NCBI RefSeq assembly: GCF_023016525.1 | Contig: NZ_JALKCG010000006.1 | Span: 62,001-126,000 of the forward strand | Reading direction: 5' to 3' | From: Ancylobacter koreensis | Lineage (GTDB): Bacteria; Pseudomonadota; Alphaproteobacteria; Rhizobiales; Xanthobacteraceae | DNA length: 64,000 nt | Shown here: in pieces, positions 8,858 through 20,532 of the stretch | Position numbering within the stretch: the stretch's first letter is position 1 | Layout: each line of letters opens with the position of its first letter | Notes under the pieces: generated by a model | Database searches by the model: none | Seen by the model: only the letters and a program-made list of their open reading frames with translations | Told to the model about the DNA's origin: nothing | Translations under genes and position numbers: made by a program

Positions 8858-10054
8858 TCAGCGCGGGCGCAGCCGAGCGGCGGCGAGCGACGCGCCATCT
8901 GCCTCGACGGCCAGCGCGTAGCGGTCGCGGCCGGCCTGCTTGGCCGCATAGAGCGCCCTGTCGGCAGCGTCGAGCACCTCATCGAGAACCGCGCCCTCAC
9001 GGGCGAGCGCCATGCCGAAGCTCGCCGTCACCCGTTCCCCCGGCGGCAATCGCGCAAAGACGAGCCCGGCGAGGGCGGCGCGGATTGCCTCGACACGGCG
9101 GCGGGCGCCCTCGGTGCCCTCCTCCGGCAGCAATAGGCAGAATTCCTCGCCGCCGAGCCGTCCGCACAGCGCATCGCCGCCCGCCGCCCGCGTGAGCACG
9201 GCACCGACGGCACGGATCACCTCATCGCCGGCGGCATGGCCGAATCGGTCGTTGATCGACTTGAAATGGTCGAGATCGACCATCACGAGGCAGGCCGTCC
9301 GCCCGTTCGCGAGGCGCGCCAGCATCACACCGGCGCGCTCGATAAAGGCCGCGCGATTGAGCGCGCCGGAGAGCCCGTCGCGCTGGAGCGCATGGCGCGT
9401 CTCGCTCATCACCTCGTCGACGAGCACCCCGAGCAGGGCGAGGCCGAGCAGCAGCGACAGCACCGCGCCGAGCGTCTGCGAGTAATAGCCATAGGCGCTG
9501 AGGATGTAGTCGCGCACGCCGGGCGCCTGCAGGCCTTCCACCAGCGGCAGCAGCGCCTTGGCGAGGAAATGCAGCGCCCCGGCGGCCAGAACGGCGGCGA
9601 GCGCGGCATCCACCGTGCGGCGGCGGCGCGCGTCGAGCACGAATCCGGCGGCAAGCGCCAGCATCGCCGCATAGGGCATCTGGTAGAGCAGCGTATAGGC
9701 CAGCGTGCCGCGTGGCAGACCGGGGCGCAGCGCGAGGTTGAGCGCTTCGGCGGCGACGAACAGCGCAAGGATGGGGAGGATCGAAGCGTCCGGCCGGTAG
9801 TGCCGGGCGATCCCCGCCGCAATCAGCGTGACGCCCGCCAGCAGCAGGCTGGAGGAGAGGAGCGAGATCTCCGCTTCCGAGGACAGCAGCGGCGCCAGTG
9901 CCTCCACCGTCACGGTTCCCGCCGCGCACAGGAAGCCGGCCGTGCACCAGCGCCCGAGGCTGGAACGCGACTGCCGCGCCACGCCGAGAAAGGCGGCGGC
10001 GAAGGACAGGCCGATGAAGAAGTTGACGACAAGGAGGAAAGTGGCGCCGCGCAT
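8858..10054 (-). CDS. Membrane-bound diguanylate cyclase (GGDEF)
   Basis: A 398-residue inner-membrane protein. The first half (about residues 5-220) contains about seven hydrophobic segments from LLVVNFFIGLSFAAAFLG onward, and the second half is a GGDEF domain with MVDLDHFKSINDRFGH and the active-site variant GGEEF in GRLGGEEFCLLL. It should make cyclic di-GMP from GTP; the membrane part is probably the sensor. Start at 10054 (MRGATFLLVV) is preferred; an upstream open frame encodes low-complexity sequence overlapping a separate small gene. Confidence 0.9.
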   Translation of the reverse strand: MRGATFLLVVNFFIGLSFAAAFLGVARQSRSSLGRWCTAGFLCAAGTVTVEALAPLLSSEAEISLLSSSLLLAGVTLIAAGIARHYRPDASILPILALFVAAEALNLALRPGLPRGTLAYTLLYQMPYAAMLALAAGFVLDARRRRTVDAALAAVLAAGALHFLAKALLPLVEGLQAPGVRDYILSAYGYYSQTLGAVLSLLLGLALLGVLVDEVMSETRHALQRDGLSGALNRAAFIERAGVMLARLANGRTACLVMVDLDHFKSINDRFGHAAGDEVIRAVGAVLTRAAGGDALCGRLGGEEFCLLLPEEGTEGARRRVEAIRAALAGLVFARLPPGERVTASFGMALAREGAVLDEVLDAADRALYAAKQAGRDRYALAVEADGASLAAARLRPR

Positions 10055-10184
10055 CTCTCGGTCGGGAATCGGGCAGCCCGGCGCCGCCCGCCTCACTCTA
10101 GCGGATGCCGGCGGCCCGGCGCCATCTTCCGCTTGCGACGCGGCACCGCACCGCGAGGCCCCGGCGGGCGGGCGCCGGTTCCCG

Positions 10185-10352
10185 CTATTCGTCCTCGCTC
10201 GTGTCGGCCGCCGCGTCGAAGGCGACGAGGACGAGGCCGGCGCACCCCACCACATACATCGCGGCCACCGTGGCGAACGGCGACGGGCTGAGAGACGGCA
10301 GCGAACCCAGGACCAGCGTGGGCAAGGCCAGCAAAGACATGGCGAAGGACAT
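10185..10352 (-). CDS. Small hydrophobic protein (55 aa), hypothetical
   Basis: A short ORF translating MSFAMSLLALPTLVLG..., with two hydrophobic stretches (about residues 3-20 and 28-45) and an acidic tail ending DTSEDE. A GGAG sequence lies about 8 bases before the ATG. Not a recognised family. It sits just upstream of the membrane diguanylate cyclase on the same strand, so it may be a small co-expressed membrane protein. Support is the ribosome-binding site, hydrophobic pattern and conserved strand only. Confidence 0.5.
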   Translation of the reverse strand: MSFAMSLLALPTLVLGSLPSLSPSPFATVAAMYVVGCAGLVLVAFDAAADTSEDE

Positions 10353-10510
10353 GGTGGCAACTCCATGCCGGGCCTGGCCAGCGAGGAAGCGCAGGCGCGG
10401 CTGTGCGGATCAAGGCGCGCCGGAAAGGCCGCGCATGGCAGCGGCCGGCGGGCGCGGGCGGAACGTTCCCCGGCCCCTCCTGCCCACGCCTTTTCGGGCG
10501 GGCGGTCGGC

Positions 10511-10699
10511 TCAGATGTCGCGCTCGACGAGACCGCAGCGCCACTTCACCACCCGCCAGGCCGGGTGGGTGGTCGCCCACTCCGTCATGGCGGCGGTGCA
10601 TTCGAGGGGCAGCGCAGCGCGCGCCTGTGTCGCCACCCGCTCCTCGCGGCAGGCGGACGGGTCGGCCAGCAGGCAGATGGTGAGGATGAGGTGGCTCAT
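10511..10699 (-). CDS. Small four-cysteine protein (62 aa), conserved-looking hypothetical
   Basis: The 62-residue product begins MSHLILTICLLADPSACREE and has four cysteines (residues 9, 17, 34, 55) and a tryptophan-rich tail (WATTHPAWRVVKWRC). The pattern resembles a family of short hypothetical proteins I associate with Hyphomicrobiales (LLADP..C, P..C, HP.W.V..W.C), recalled rather than searched. Its ATG overlaps the stop of the preceding small gene, suggesting translational coupling. Function unknown; the spaced cysteines suggest metal or disulfide chemistry. Confidence 0.65.
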   Translation of the reverse strand: MSHLILTICLLADPSACREERVATQARAALPLECTAAMTEWATTHPAWRVVKWRCGLVERDI

Positions 10700-10905
10700 G
10701 ACGCCCTCCCCGTCTCGCCCGCGGGCCCGACACTGCCCATGCCCTTCATCTCGTCGGTCTCGGCGACGCGCGGCCAGTGATAGACACCCTCGGACGGATC
10801 GTGGGCCTTGATCAGTATGGCGTGAAGATTGCCCCAGTAGCTCGGACGCGGCGACAGCATGAGCCGGCGGGCGAGGTCTGCGGAACAGTTCAGGACGATC
10901 TGCAT
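10696..10905 (-). CDS. Small hypothetical protein (69 aa)
   Basis: Starts MQIVLNCSADLARRLMLSPR with GAGAGGG about 9 bases upstream of the ATG. The product is 69 residues, contains YWGNLHAILIKAHDPSEGVYHWP and has a Gly/Met-rich tail. It overlaps the start of the four-cysteine gene by 4 bases (ATGA), so the two form a bicistronic unit, divergent from the amidase gene. The frame is open further upstream, but the ribosome-binding site marks this start. No family recognised. Confidence 0.6.
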   Translation of the reverse strand: MQIVLNCSADLARRLMLSPRPSYWGNLHAILIKAHDPSEGVYHWPRVAETDEMKGMGSVGPAGETGRAS

Positions 10906-11101
10906 CGGCGCGAACCCTCTCGGAGGATGTTTACGCCGGAGTTTATTGCATACGGCATGCCACACCTTTCCGCTTCGCCCCCGCATTTCGCATGCGCATG
11001 GCGGCCGAACGCATAGCTCCACGCAGGACTCGCCGAGTTCCTCGTGTGCGTCCGCGCGCGCCGTCTTGCACGCCGGCCCGGCCCGTGCGACAGCCGAGGC
11101 C

Positions 11102-12370
11102 ATGACCGAGATGCTCTCCGCCGCCGCCCTCGCCCAGGCCGTCCGCTCCGGCCACCTCTCCCCCGCCGACGTCGCCGAGCGCTGCGCCGCGACCATCCGC
11201 GCGCGCGAAGGTGATATCCGCGCCTTCGCCAGCCTCGACCTCGACGCGCTGCTGGCGGCCGCGAAAGCACCCGGCCTCGCGCAGAAGCCGCTGGCCGGCC
11301 TGCCGCTCGGCGTGAAGGACATTCTCGACACGGTGGACTTCCGCACCGGCCGAGGCACGCCGCTCTTCGCGGGATACCGCCCGGTGACGGATGCCGCCGT
11401 GGTGCGCATGGCCGCACGGGCGGGCGGGCTCATTGCCGGCAAGACCGTCACGACCGAGTTCGCCTTCATGACGCCCAGCGTCACCCGCAACCCGCGCCAT
11501 GCCGGCCATACGCCGGGCGGCTCCTCCGCCGGCTCGGCGGCGGCGGTGGCGGCAGGCATGCTGCCCATCACCATCGGCACCCAGACCGGCGGCTCGATCA
11601 TCCGTCCGGCCTCCTATTGCGGCGTCACCGGCTACAAGCCGTCCTTCAAGCTCCTGCCGGTGCTCGGGCTCAAGCCCTTCGCCTGGTCGCTCGACACGAT
11701 CGGCCTGTTCGGCGCCCATGTCGCCGATGTCGCCTTCGCCGCCGGCGCGCTCACCGGCCGCGAGTTCGGCTTCGAGGAAGACACGCCGGCACCGCGCTTC
11801 GCCGTGGTGCGCACCGCGCGCGCGCATCTGGCGGCGCCCGATGCCCATGCCGCGCTCGACGCCGCGATTGCCGCCGCCGCGCTCGCCGGCGCGCATCTGC
11901 GCGAGATCGAGCTGCCCGAGGCGCTGGAGGCGGGCGACGCCGCCAGCGTGCCGCTGCAGGCTTACGAAGCCGCGCTCGCCTTCGCCGACGAGTGGGACCG
12001 CCACCGCGAGGCGCTCTCGCCGACGCTCGCCGCCTATCTGGAAGGCGCCGCGCGCGTGACGCCGGAGGACTATGACGCCGCCCGCCGCGCCGCCCGCCGT
12101 GCCCGCTACGCGCTCGCCGACCTGTTCGCCGATTTCGACGCGGTGCTCACCTTCTCTACCACCGGCGAGGCGCCGGAAGGCCTCGGCTCGACCGGCTCGC
12201 CGGCTTTCAACCGGTTGTGGACGCTGACCGGGGCGCCCTGCGTCAACGTCACCGGCCTTGCCGGCGCCACCGGCCTGCCGATCGGCATCCAGCTCGTCGG
12301 CCGATTCGGCCGCGACCGCCAGACGCTCACGCTGGCGCGCTTCCTGGAGCGAGCCATCGCTGCGGCCTGA
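11102..12370 (+). CDS. Amidase (amidase-signature family)
   Basis: A 422-residue hydrolase of the amidase-signature family acting on carboxamides. The catalytic triad is visible: Lys72 in GVKD, cis-Ser141 in GGSSAGS and nucleophile Ser165 in GTQTGGSIIRPA. The spacings (+69, +24) equal those of malonamidase E2. Start chosen at 11102 (MTEMLSAAALAQAVRSG); the frame is open upstream but that stretch does not fit the family. It could be mistaken for GatA, but it is shorter, lacks the GatA C-terminal region and has no gatB/gatC neighbours. Substrate unknown. Confidence 0.88.
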   Translation: MTEMLSAAALAQAVRSGHLSPADVAERCAATIRAREGDIRAFASLDLDALLAAAKAPGLAQKPLAGLPLGVKDILDTVDFRTGRGTPLFAGYRPVTDAAVVRMAARAGGLIAGKTVTTEFAFMTPSVTRNPRHAGHTPGGSSAGSAAAVAAGMLPITIGTQTGGSIIRPASYCGVTGYKPSFKLLPVLGLKPFAWSLDTIGLFGAHVADVAFAAGALTGREFGFEEDTPAPRFAVVRTARAHLAAPDAHAALDAAIAAAALAGAHLREIELPEALEAGDAASVPLQAYEAALAFADEWDRHREALSPTLAAYLEGAARVTPEDYDAARRAARRARYALADLFADFDAVLTFSTTGEAPEGLGSTGSPAFNRLWTLTGAPCVNVTGLAGATGLPIGIQLVGRFGRDRQTLTLARFLERAIAAA

Positions 12371-12477
12371 GACGTCAGGGAACCTCTGCAAAGCTCTGCC
12401 GGTGGTAGGGTGCACGGGTTGTTAGGACCCTGCGGTTTACGTTACTGTTGGTCATCTTCATCGGGGGGCATACCCAC

Positions 12478-13245
12478 ATGCGTATCAAGGCTCTGCTTCT
12501 GGGCGCCGCCACCGGAGCGCTGCTGACGGCGCCGGCGCTCGCGGCCGACCTTCCCATCGCCGTGAAGGCGCCGCCGCTGGTCTATGCGCCGGTCTTCACC
12601 TGGACCGGCCTCTATGCCGGCGCCAATGTCGGCTATGGCTGGGGCGAGGGCTCGGCGCCCTGGGACAACTATCTCGCCTGGCACTATGCCGGCTGGGACG
12701 CCACCAGCTACAGCGGCGGCTCGGACCCCACGGGCTGGTTCGGCGGCGTTCAGGCCGGCTATAACTACCAGTTCACCAACAATGTCGTTCTGGGCGTCGA
12801 GGCCGATTTCGAGTTCGGCTCGCTCAACGACAAGCTCAACTACTCGGCCTTCGATGCGGGCCTCGCCGACCAGGACTTCGGCTCGATCGAGACCAAGATC
12901 GAGACCTTCGGCACGGTGCGCGCGCGCCTCGGCTACGCCATGGACCGGTTCCTCCCCTATGTCACCGGCGGTCTCGCCTGGGGCACGGTGAAGGTCTCCG
13001 AGAACTGGAGCAGCTTCACCGACGGCGCCTATGACCCGTTCTTCTCGGGCTCGGCGTCCAAGAGCCAGACCCTGTGGGGCTGGACGATCGGCGGCGGCCT
13101 CGAATATGCCGTGACGGACAACTGGACGGTGAAGGCGGAATATCTCTACGCGGATCTCGGCGACATCAACTGGGACAGCGCCGCCAACACCAGCATCGAC
13201 GTGAAGCTGCAGACCGTGAAGCTGGGCGTGAACTACAAGTTCTGA
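12478..13245 (+). CDS. Outer-membrane beta-barrel protein (Omp31/RopB-like)
   Basis: A 255-residue protein with a classic signal peptide (MRIKALLLGAATGALLTAPA, cleavage near ALAADLP), then APVFTWTGLYAGANVGYGWG, the opening typical of alphaproteobacterial 8-strand barrels, ending KLQTVKLGVNYKF with a terminal Phe for outer-membrane insertion. Aromatic/glycine alternation runs throughout. GGGGGG lies 9 bases upstream of the ATG; an upstream in-frame ATG is not preceded by such a site. It is followed by a strong terminator and is probably an abundant single-gene transcript. Confidence 0.9.
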   Translation: MRIKALLLGAATGALLTAPALAADLPIAVKAPPLVYAPVFTWTGLYAGANVGYGWGEGSAPWDNYLAWHYAGWDATSYSGGSDPTGWFGGVQAGYNYQFTNNVVLGVEADFEFGSLNDKLNYSAFDAGLADQDFGSIETKIETFGTVRARLGYAMDRFLPYVTGGLAWGTVKVSENWSSFTDGAYDPFFSGSASKSQTLWGWTIGGGLEYAVTDNWTVKAEYLYADLGDINWDSAANTSIDVKLQTVKLGVNYKF

Positions 13246-13266
13246 GCGCCCCTGCGCATCTGACGG

Positions 13267-13299
13267 AAAGGCCGGCCGCCTGCGCGCGCCGGCCTTTTT
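13267..13299 (+). terminator. Rho-independent terminator of the barrel gene
   Basis: AAAGGCCGGC, a GC-rich loop, then GCCGGCCTTTTT: a near-perfect stem followed by a T run, 22 bases after the barrel gene stop. The A run on the left makes it usable from the opposite strand too, and the convergent LssY-C gene ends 16 bases further on. Confidence 0.88.
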
Positions 13300-13314
13300 C
13301 ATTGCCCCGTCGGC

Positions 13315-14094
13315 TCAGCGGTCGCCGACGAGGCCGGCGATCTGCCGCCACAGATTGTCCTTCATCAGCACCGCCGGCGGCGGGCTGACGATGGTGGGAG
13401 GGTTCGCGTTCTTCTCGCCGTTCACCGTCAGGCGCGCGAGCCAGACCTCGCCGTCGGTGTAGTAGCGGTCGCCGCCGCCATTGCGGCCGAACAGGGTCGG
13501 TCCGACGCCCGTGACCTGATAGAGCGTGCGCACCATGCCGGCGGCCTTCAGATCGTCGACCAGCAGGTCGCGCACCGCGTCGACATCCGGGCCGATATGG
13601 TGGGTGACGGCACCGGTGTAGTGGCTGAGGCCGACCCCCTTGTCATAGGTCGCCGAGCCGAGCCACACCGGCGCGCCCTCCTCGCCCGCGTCGAGCACCT
13701 TCCAGAAGCGCACATGGTCGCGGCGGTCGGCGCTGCGGCCGATTTCCTTCTCGAAGGCGAGGTCCTCTACCCGGCCGTCATAATAGAGCGGGCTGACCGG
13801 CGCCTTCGGATCGGGGCGGCGGAGCAGCACCGAACCGACGATTTCGATGGACGATTTCAGCGTCACCGGGTCGGCCGGTGTCCAGCCCGCCGCGATCATG
13901 GCGCGCACCACGTCATCGCGCGTGCCGACGAGGCCGACATCGATCGGATCGCCCGGAATACCCTGCTTCGTCTGCGTCACCATCGGCAGATGCGCGATGC
14001 CGGGCTGGCGCTCGTGATGCGTCCACAGGCGCGGCAGGAGGATATAGGCGAGGCCCGCCCATGCCAGCACGACAAGCAGCACCCAGTGCCACAT
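13315..14094 (-). CDS. LssY C-terminal domain protein, membrane-anchored
   Basis: A 259-residue protein with one N-terminal membrane segment (WHWVLLVVLAWAGLAYILLP), then a domain resembling the C-terminal part of Legionella LssY: QTKQGIPGDPIDVGLVGTRD, SSIEIVGSVLLRRPDP, YYDGRVEDLAFEKEIG, RDHVRFWK. The PAP2/DedA-like membrane portion that usually precedes it is missing. Start at 14094 has GAGAAGGAG 7 bases upstream; an earlier ATG at 14121 would put that site inside the gene. It follows metH by 34 bases and may be co-transcribed. Biochemical role unknown. Confidence 0.8.
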   Translation of the reverse strand: MWHWVLLVVLAWAGLAYILLPRLWTHHERQPGIAHLPMVTQTKQGIPGDPIDVGLVGTRDDVVRAMIAAGWTPADPVTLKSSIEIVGSVLLRRPDPKAPVSPLYYDGRVEDLAFEKEIGRSADRRDHVRFWKVLDAGEEGAPVWLGSATYDKGVGLSHYTGAVTHHIGPDVDAVRDLLVDDLKAAGMVRTLYQVTGVGPTLFGRNGGGDRYYTDGEVWLARLTVNGEKNANPPTIVSPPPAVLMKDNLWRQIAGLVGDR

Positions 14095-14128
14095 GCGCCG
14101 CTCCTTCTCCACCACCGCCATGGACGCC

Positions 14129-17872
<3,744 letters not shown>

Positions 17873-17885
17873 GACAGAGCACTTT

Positions 17886-18257
17886 CTACTCCCTCTCCCC
17901 GTCGGGGAGAGGGTTGGGGTGAGGGGCGCCTGCGCGCATCGCGTCGACGATGGTCAGCAGGACACCGTCCATGTTTGTCAGCACGTCGTTATTCCAGAAA
18001 CGGATGACCAGATAGCCACAGGCTTCAATCGTCCGTGTTCTTTCCTCATCGGTCTCGGCGGCATGCTGACCACCGTCGAGTTCGATTACCAGTTTCGCAT
18101 CGACGCAGAGGAAATCGGCGATGTATGTGTCGACGGGCACCTGCCGGCGAAATTTCCATCCGCCGAGGCGGCGGTCGCGCAAGCGCGACCAGAGGAGCGC
18201 TTCGGCGTCCGTCTGACATCGTCTCAGCCGCCGCGCTCCCGAAATGCTGCCCTTCAT
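17886..18257 (-). CDS. DUF559 endonuclease-fold protein (Vsr-like)
   Basis: A 123-residue DUF559 protein of the PD-(D/E)XK/Vsr-like superfamily. Visible core: [40 protein letters not shown] and the active-site-like IADFLC...[10 protein letters not shown]. Function of the family is unproven. The gene is packed exactly between two inverted palindromic repeats: the right repeat supplies GTGAGGGGGG directly before the ATG, and the left repeat encodes the last residues [12 protein letters not shown]. It lies between the 58-aa ORF downstream of metF and metH in the methionine operon, as though inserted there. Confidence 0.88.
   Translation of the reverse strand: MKGSISGARRLRRCQTDAEALLWSRLRDRRLGGWKFRRQVPVDTYIADFLCVDAKLVIELDGGQHAAETDEERTRTIEACGYLVIRFWNNDVLTNMDGVLLTIVDAMRAGAPHPNPLPDGERE
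17889..17926. repeat. Palindromic repeat flanking DUF559 gene, left copy
   Basis: CTCCCTCTCCCCGTCGGGGA... continuing GAGGGTTGGGGTGAGGGG. It contains the hairpin CCCTCTCCCCGTCGGGGAGAGGG and overlaps the 3' coding end of the DUF559 gene. Read on the minus strand it is CCCCTCACCCCAACCCTCTC..., the reverse orientation of the copy at 18258-18306. Confidence 0.85.
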
Positions 18258-18306
18258 CCCCCCTCACCCGGCGCTGCGCGCCGACCTCTCCCCCACGGGG
18301 AGAGGT
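18258..18306. repeat. Palindromic repeat flanking DUF559 gene, right copy
   Basis: CCCCCTCACCC, a GGCGCTGCGCGCC palindrome, then CCTCTCCCCCACGGGGAGAGG. It is inverted relative to the copy at 17889-17926, shares the CCCCTCACCC and CCTCTCCCC blocks, and differs in the middle (GGCGCTGCGCGCC versus CAAC). It abuts the DUF559 start codon and provides its G-rich ribosome-binding stretch. Confidence 0.85.
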
Positions 18307-18332
18307 TAAATGGCGTCGATTGAGTGGGCCTT

Positions 18333-18509
18333 TCAAAACGTATTGTGACGCTTCTTGGCCTCGGCGAGCGCTGCGTCGAGTTTCTGCGCGAGCCCATCAA
18401 GGCGAGCCTCTGAGGCGTCAAATCGGTGTTCAAGCGACATGAAGCCAGCCTGAATGTCATGCATCATTGCCGTCAATTCGGCGACGATCTCGTCATCCGG
18501 CTCGCTCAT
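18333..18509 (-). CDS. Small coiled-coil-like protein (58 aa), hypothetical
   Basis: Translates as MSEPDDEIVAELTAMMHDIQ... ending AEAKKRHNTF. The sequence is charged and helical with a heptad-like spacing (MSLEHRFDASEARLDGLAQK) suggesting a short coiled coil. GGAGAC lies 7 bases before the ATG. It is placed between metF and the DUF559 gene on the same strand. Its third-position base use is less GC-extreme than its neighbours, which fits recent acquisition with the adjacent DUF559 cassette. No family recognised. Confidence 0.6.
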   Translation of the reverse strand: MSEPDDEIVAELTAMMHDIQAGFMSLEHRFDASEARLDGLAQKLDAALAEAKKRHNTF

Positions 18510-18577
18510 CGACCGTCTCCGTGGAATGCCCCTACTATATAGGGCAACGCACGCCTTTACCTACGCCGCCGCAGGCC

Positions 18578-19504
18578 TCATGCCGCCGCCTGCCCGCTTG
18601 CCTGCCCCGCTTCCTGCGGCGGGCGGATGCCCAGAAGGTGGCAGATGGCGTAGACGAGATCGGCGCGGTTCAGCGTGTAGAAATGGAACTCGGTGACGCC
18701 GCGGTCCACAAGATCGAACACCTGCTCGGCCGCCACCGCGGCGGCGATCAGCTTGCGCGTCTCGGGGTCGTTGTCGAGGCCCTCGAAACGCGCCGCCAGC
18801 CAGTCCGGCATGTAGGTGCCGGTCTTCTCCGAGAAGTTCTTGGCCTGCTTGAAGTTCGAAACGGGCAGGATGCCCGGCACGACAGGAACATCGATGCCGC
18901 GCGCGCGCACCTTGTCGAGATAGTCGAAATAGAGGTCGTTATCGAAGAAGCACTGGGTGATGGCGCGCGTCGCCCCGGCATCGACCTTGGCGGCAAGGAT
19001 GTCGAGATCGGTGTCGAAGCCCGGGCTCTCCGGGTGCTTCTCCGGATAGGCCGAGACCGAGACCTCGAAATTGGCGATGCGGCGGATGCCGGCCACCAGT
19101 TCCGCCGTCGTGCGGTAGCCCTCCGCGTGAGGCTCATAATGATGGCCGACGCCGCCCGGCGGGTCGCCGCGCAGCGCCACGATATGGCGCACGCCCGCAT
19201 CCCAATAGCCCCTGACGACCTCATCCACCTCGGCTTTCGTCGCCGAGACGCAGGTGAGATGCGCGGCCGGTGCGAGACGCGTCTCCTTCACGATGCGCTC
19301 GACCGTGGCGTGGGTGCGCTCGCGGGTGGAGCCTCCTGCGCCATAGGTGACGGAGACGAATTTCGGCGCCAGCGGCGCCAGCCGGGTGATGGAGTTCCAT
19401 AGCGTGGCCTCCATTTCCGCCGTCTTGGGCGGGAAGAATTCGAACGACACGGAGATCGGCTTTCCGCCGCTGCGCCGGCTGCGGCGCTCGATTTCGGACG
19501 ACAT
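18578..19504 (-). CDS. metF: Methylenetetrahydrofolate reductase
   Basis: A 308-residue FAD-dependent TIM-barrel enzyme reducing 5,10-methylene-THF to 5-methyl-THF, the methyl donor for MetH. Recognisable stretches: SFEFFPPKTAEME, FVSVTYGAGGSTRERTH, HIVALRGDPP, VSAYPEKHPE, ITQCFFDND and GILPVSNFKQ. The start ATG at 19504 overlaps the stop of the regulator gene (ATGA), so the two are translationally coupled. The upstream open frame is a shadow of the regulator. Confidence 0.97.
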   Translation of the reverse strand: MSSEIERRSRRSGGKPISVSFEFFPPKTAEMEATLWNSITRLAPLAPKFVSVTYGAGGSTRERTHATVERIVKETRLAPAAHLTCVSATKAEVDEVVRGYWDAGVRHIVALRGDPPGGVGHHYEPHAEGYRTTAELVAGIRRIANFEVSVSAYPEKHPESPGFDTDLDILAAKVDAGATRAITQCFFDNDLYFDYLDKVRARGIDVPVVPGILPVSNFKQAKNFSEKTGTYMPDWLAARFEGLDNDPETRKLIAAAVAAEQVFDLVDRGVTEFHFYTLNRADLVYAICHLLGIRPPQEAGQASGQAAA

Positions 19505-20517
19505 CAGGCGACCTCCTTGTTCTGTTGGGCCGGGCCCTGCGGTGATTGGGCCAGCACGACGCGGGGGTCGCGGGCGAGCCAGAGCGAAACGGTGAGCCCG
19601 CCCTCGCCTTTCGGCGCCAGCAGGCGGTGGGATTGCGGCACGAGGCCGGCCTGAACGAGCCAGCTCTCCATGATCTCCGGCGCGAAGCCGAGGCGGCGAT
19701 GGGCGTGCTGCTCGCGCAGGAATTCGAGGTCGTGCGGGTCGAAATCGACGATCAGCAGCCGCCCGCCGGGACGCAGCACCCGCGCCGCCTCCCTGATGGC
19801 GCGCGGCGCGTCCTCGAGGAAATGCAGCACCTGATGCACGATCACCACGTCGAAGGCGTCGCGCGGCAGCGCCAGATTGTAGATGTCGCCCTGCCGGACA
19901 GTGGCGTTGCGCACGCCGGCGCGCTCCAGATTGGCGCGCGCCACCGCCAGCATCTCGGCCGAGAGGTCGATGCCGACGCCGCGCTCCATCTCGTCGGCGA
20001 AGAGTTCGAGGATGCGCCCGGTGCCGGTGCCGAGATCGAGAAGGCTGCCCACACGAACGCCGGAAAGCGCTGATCTTATAGCGGCTTCCACCTGCTCCTC
20101 CGGCGCGTGCAGGCGGCGGATGGCGTCCCATTCATGCGCGTGGGCGCGGAAATAATCCTGCGCCTGGGCGGCGCGGGCGGCGCGCACCGCCTCCAGCCGC
20201 TCGCGGTCGCGCAGCAGCACGTCGTCGTCCGGCGCCATCAGGTCGAGCAGGGCGTCGGTGAGCGCGGCGCCGGGCGTGTCGACGGCGCGGCGGTAGAACA
20301 CCCAGCTCGCCTCGCGGAAGCGCTCGACCAGCCCGGCTTCGGCCAGGAGCTTGAGATGACGCGAAATCCTGGGCTGCGACTGGCCAAGAATCTCGGTAAG
20401 CTCGGTGACGGTCAGTTCACCCTCGCCGATCAGCGCCAGAAGGCGCAGGCGCGTGTCCTCGCCGGCGGCCTTGAGACCGTCGAGCAGGTGCGCGAAACCG
20501 AGCGGCGAAGCGGACAC
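19504..20517 (-). CDS. ArsR-type regulator fused to SAM-methyltransferase domain (SahR-like)
   Basis: A 337-residue protein. Residues about 10-95 are an ArsR winged helix (DTRLRLLALIGEGELTVTEL, QSQPRISRHLKLLAEAGLVER). Residues about 150-320 are a Rossmann methyltransferase domain with the SAM motif LLDLGTGTGRILELF and VVIVHQVLHFLEDAPRAIRE. The fusion heads metF and probably metH. ArsR-family SahR proteins control S-adenosylhomocysteine/methionine cycle genes, so the second domain may serve as the ligand sensor; that role is inferred. It starts with GTG at 20517 preceded by TTGGAGG. A candidate operator lies just upstream at 20533-20554. Confidence 0.87.
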   Translation of the reverse strand: MSASPLGFAHLLDGLKAAGEDTRLRLLALIGEGELTVTELTEILGQSQPRISRHLKLLAEAGLVERFREASWVFYRRAVDTPGAALTDALLDLMAPDDDVLLRDRERLEAVRAARAAQAQDYFRAHAHEWDAIRRLHAPEEQVEAAIRSALSGVRVGSLLDLGTGTGRILELFADEMERGVGIDLSAEMLAVARANLERAGVRNATVRQGDIYNLALPRDAFDVVIVHQVLHFLEDAPRAIREAARVLRPGGRLLIVDFDPHDLEFLREQHAHRRLGFAPEIMESWLVQAGLVPQSHRLLAPKGEGGLTVSLWLARDPRVVLAQSPQGPAQQNKEVA

Positions 20518-20532
20518 GTGACCTCCAAGAAA

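Noticed and set aside
11102-12370. GatA subunit of glutamyl-tRNA amidotransferase.
   Set aside because: Amidase triad is present, but the protein is shorter than GatA and lacks gatB/gatC partners nearby; a general amidase fits better.
18578-20131. A 517-codon frame giving metF an N-terminal extension of about 200 residues.
   Set aside because: The extension is an off-frame reading of the ArsR-methyltransferase gene; metF starts at 19504 with an ATGA overlap.
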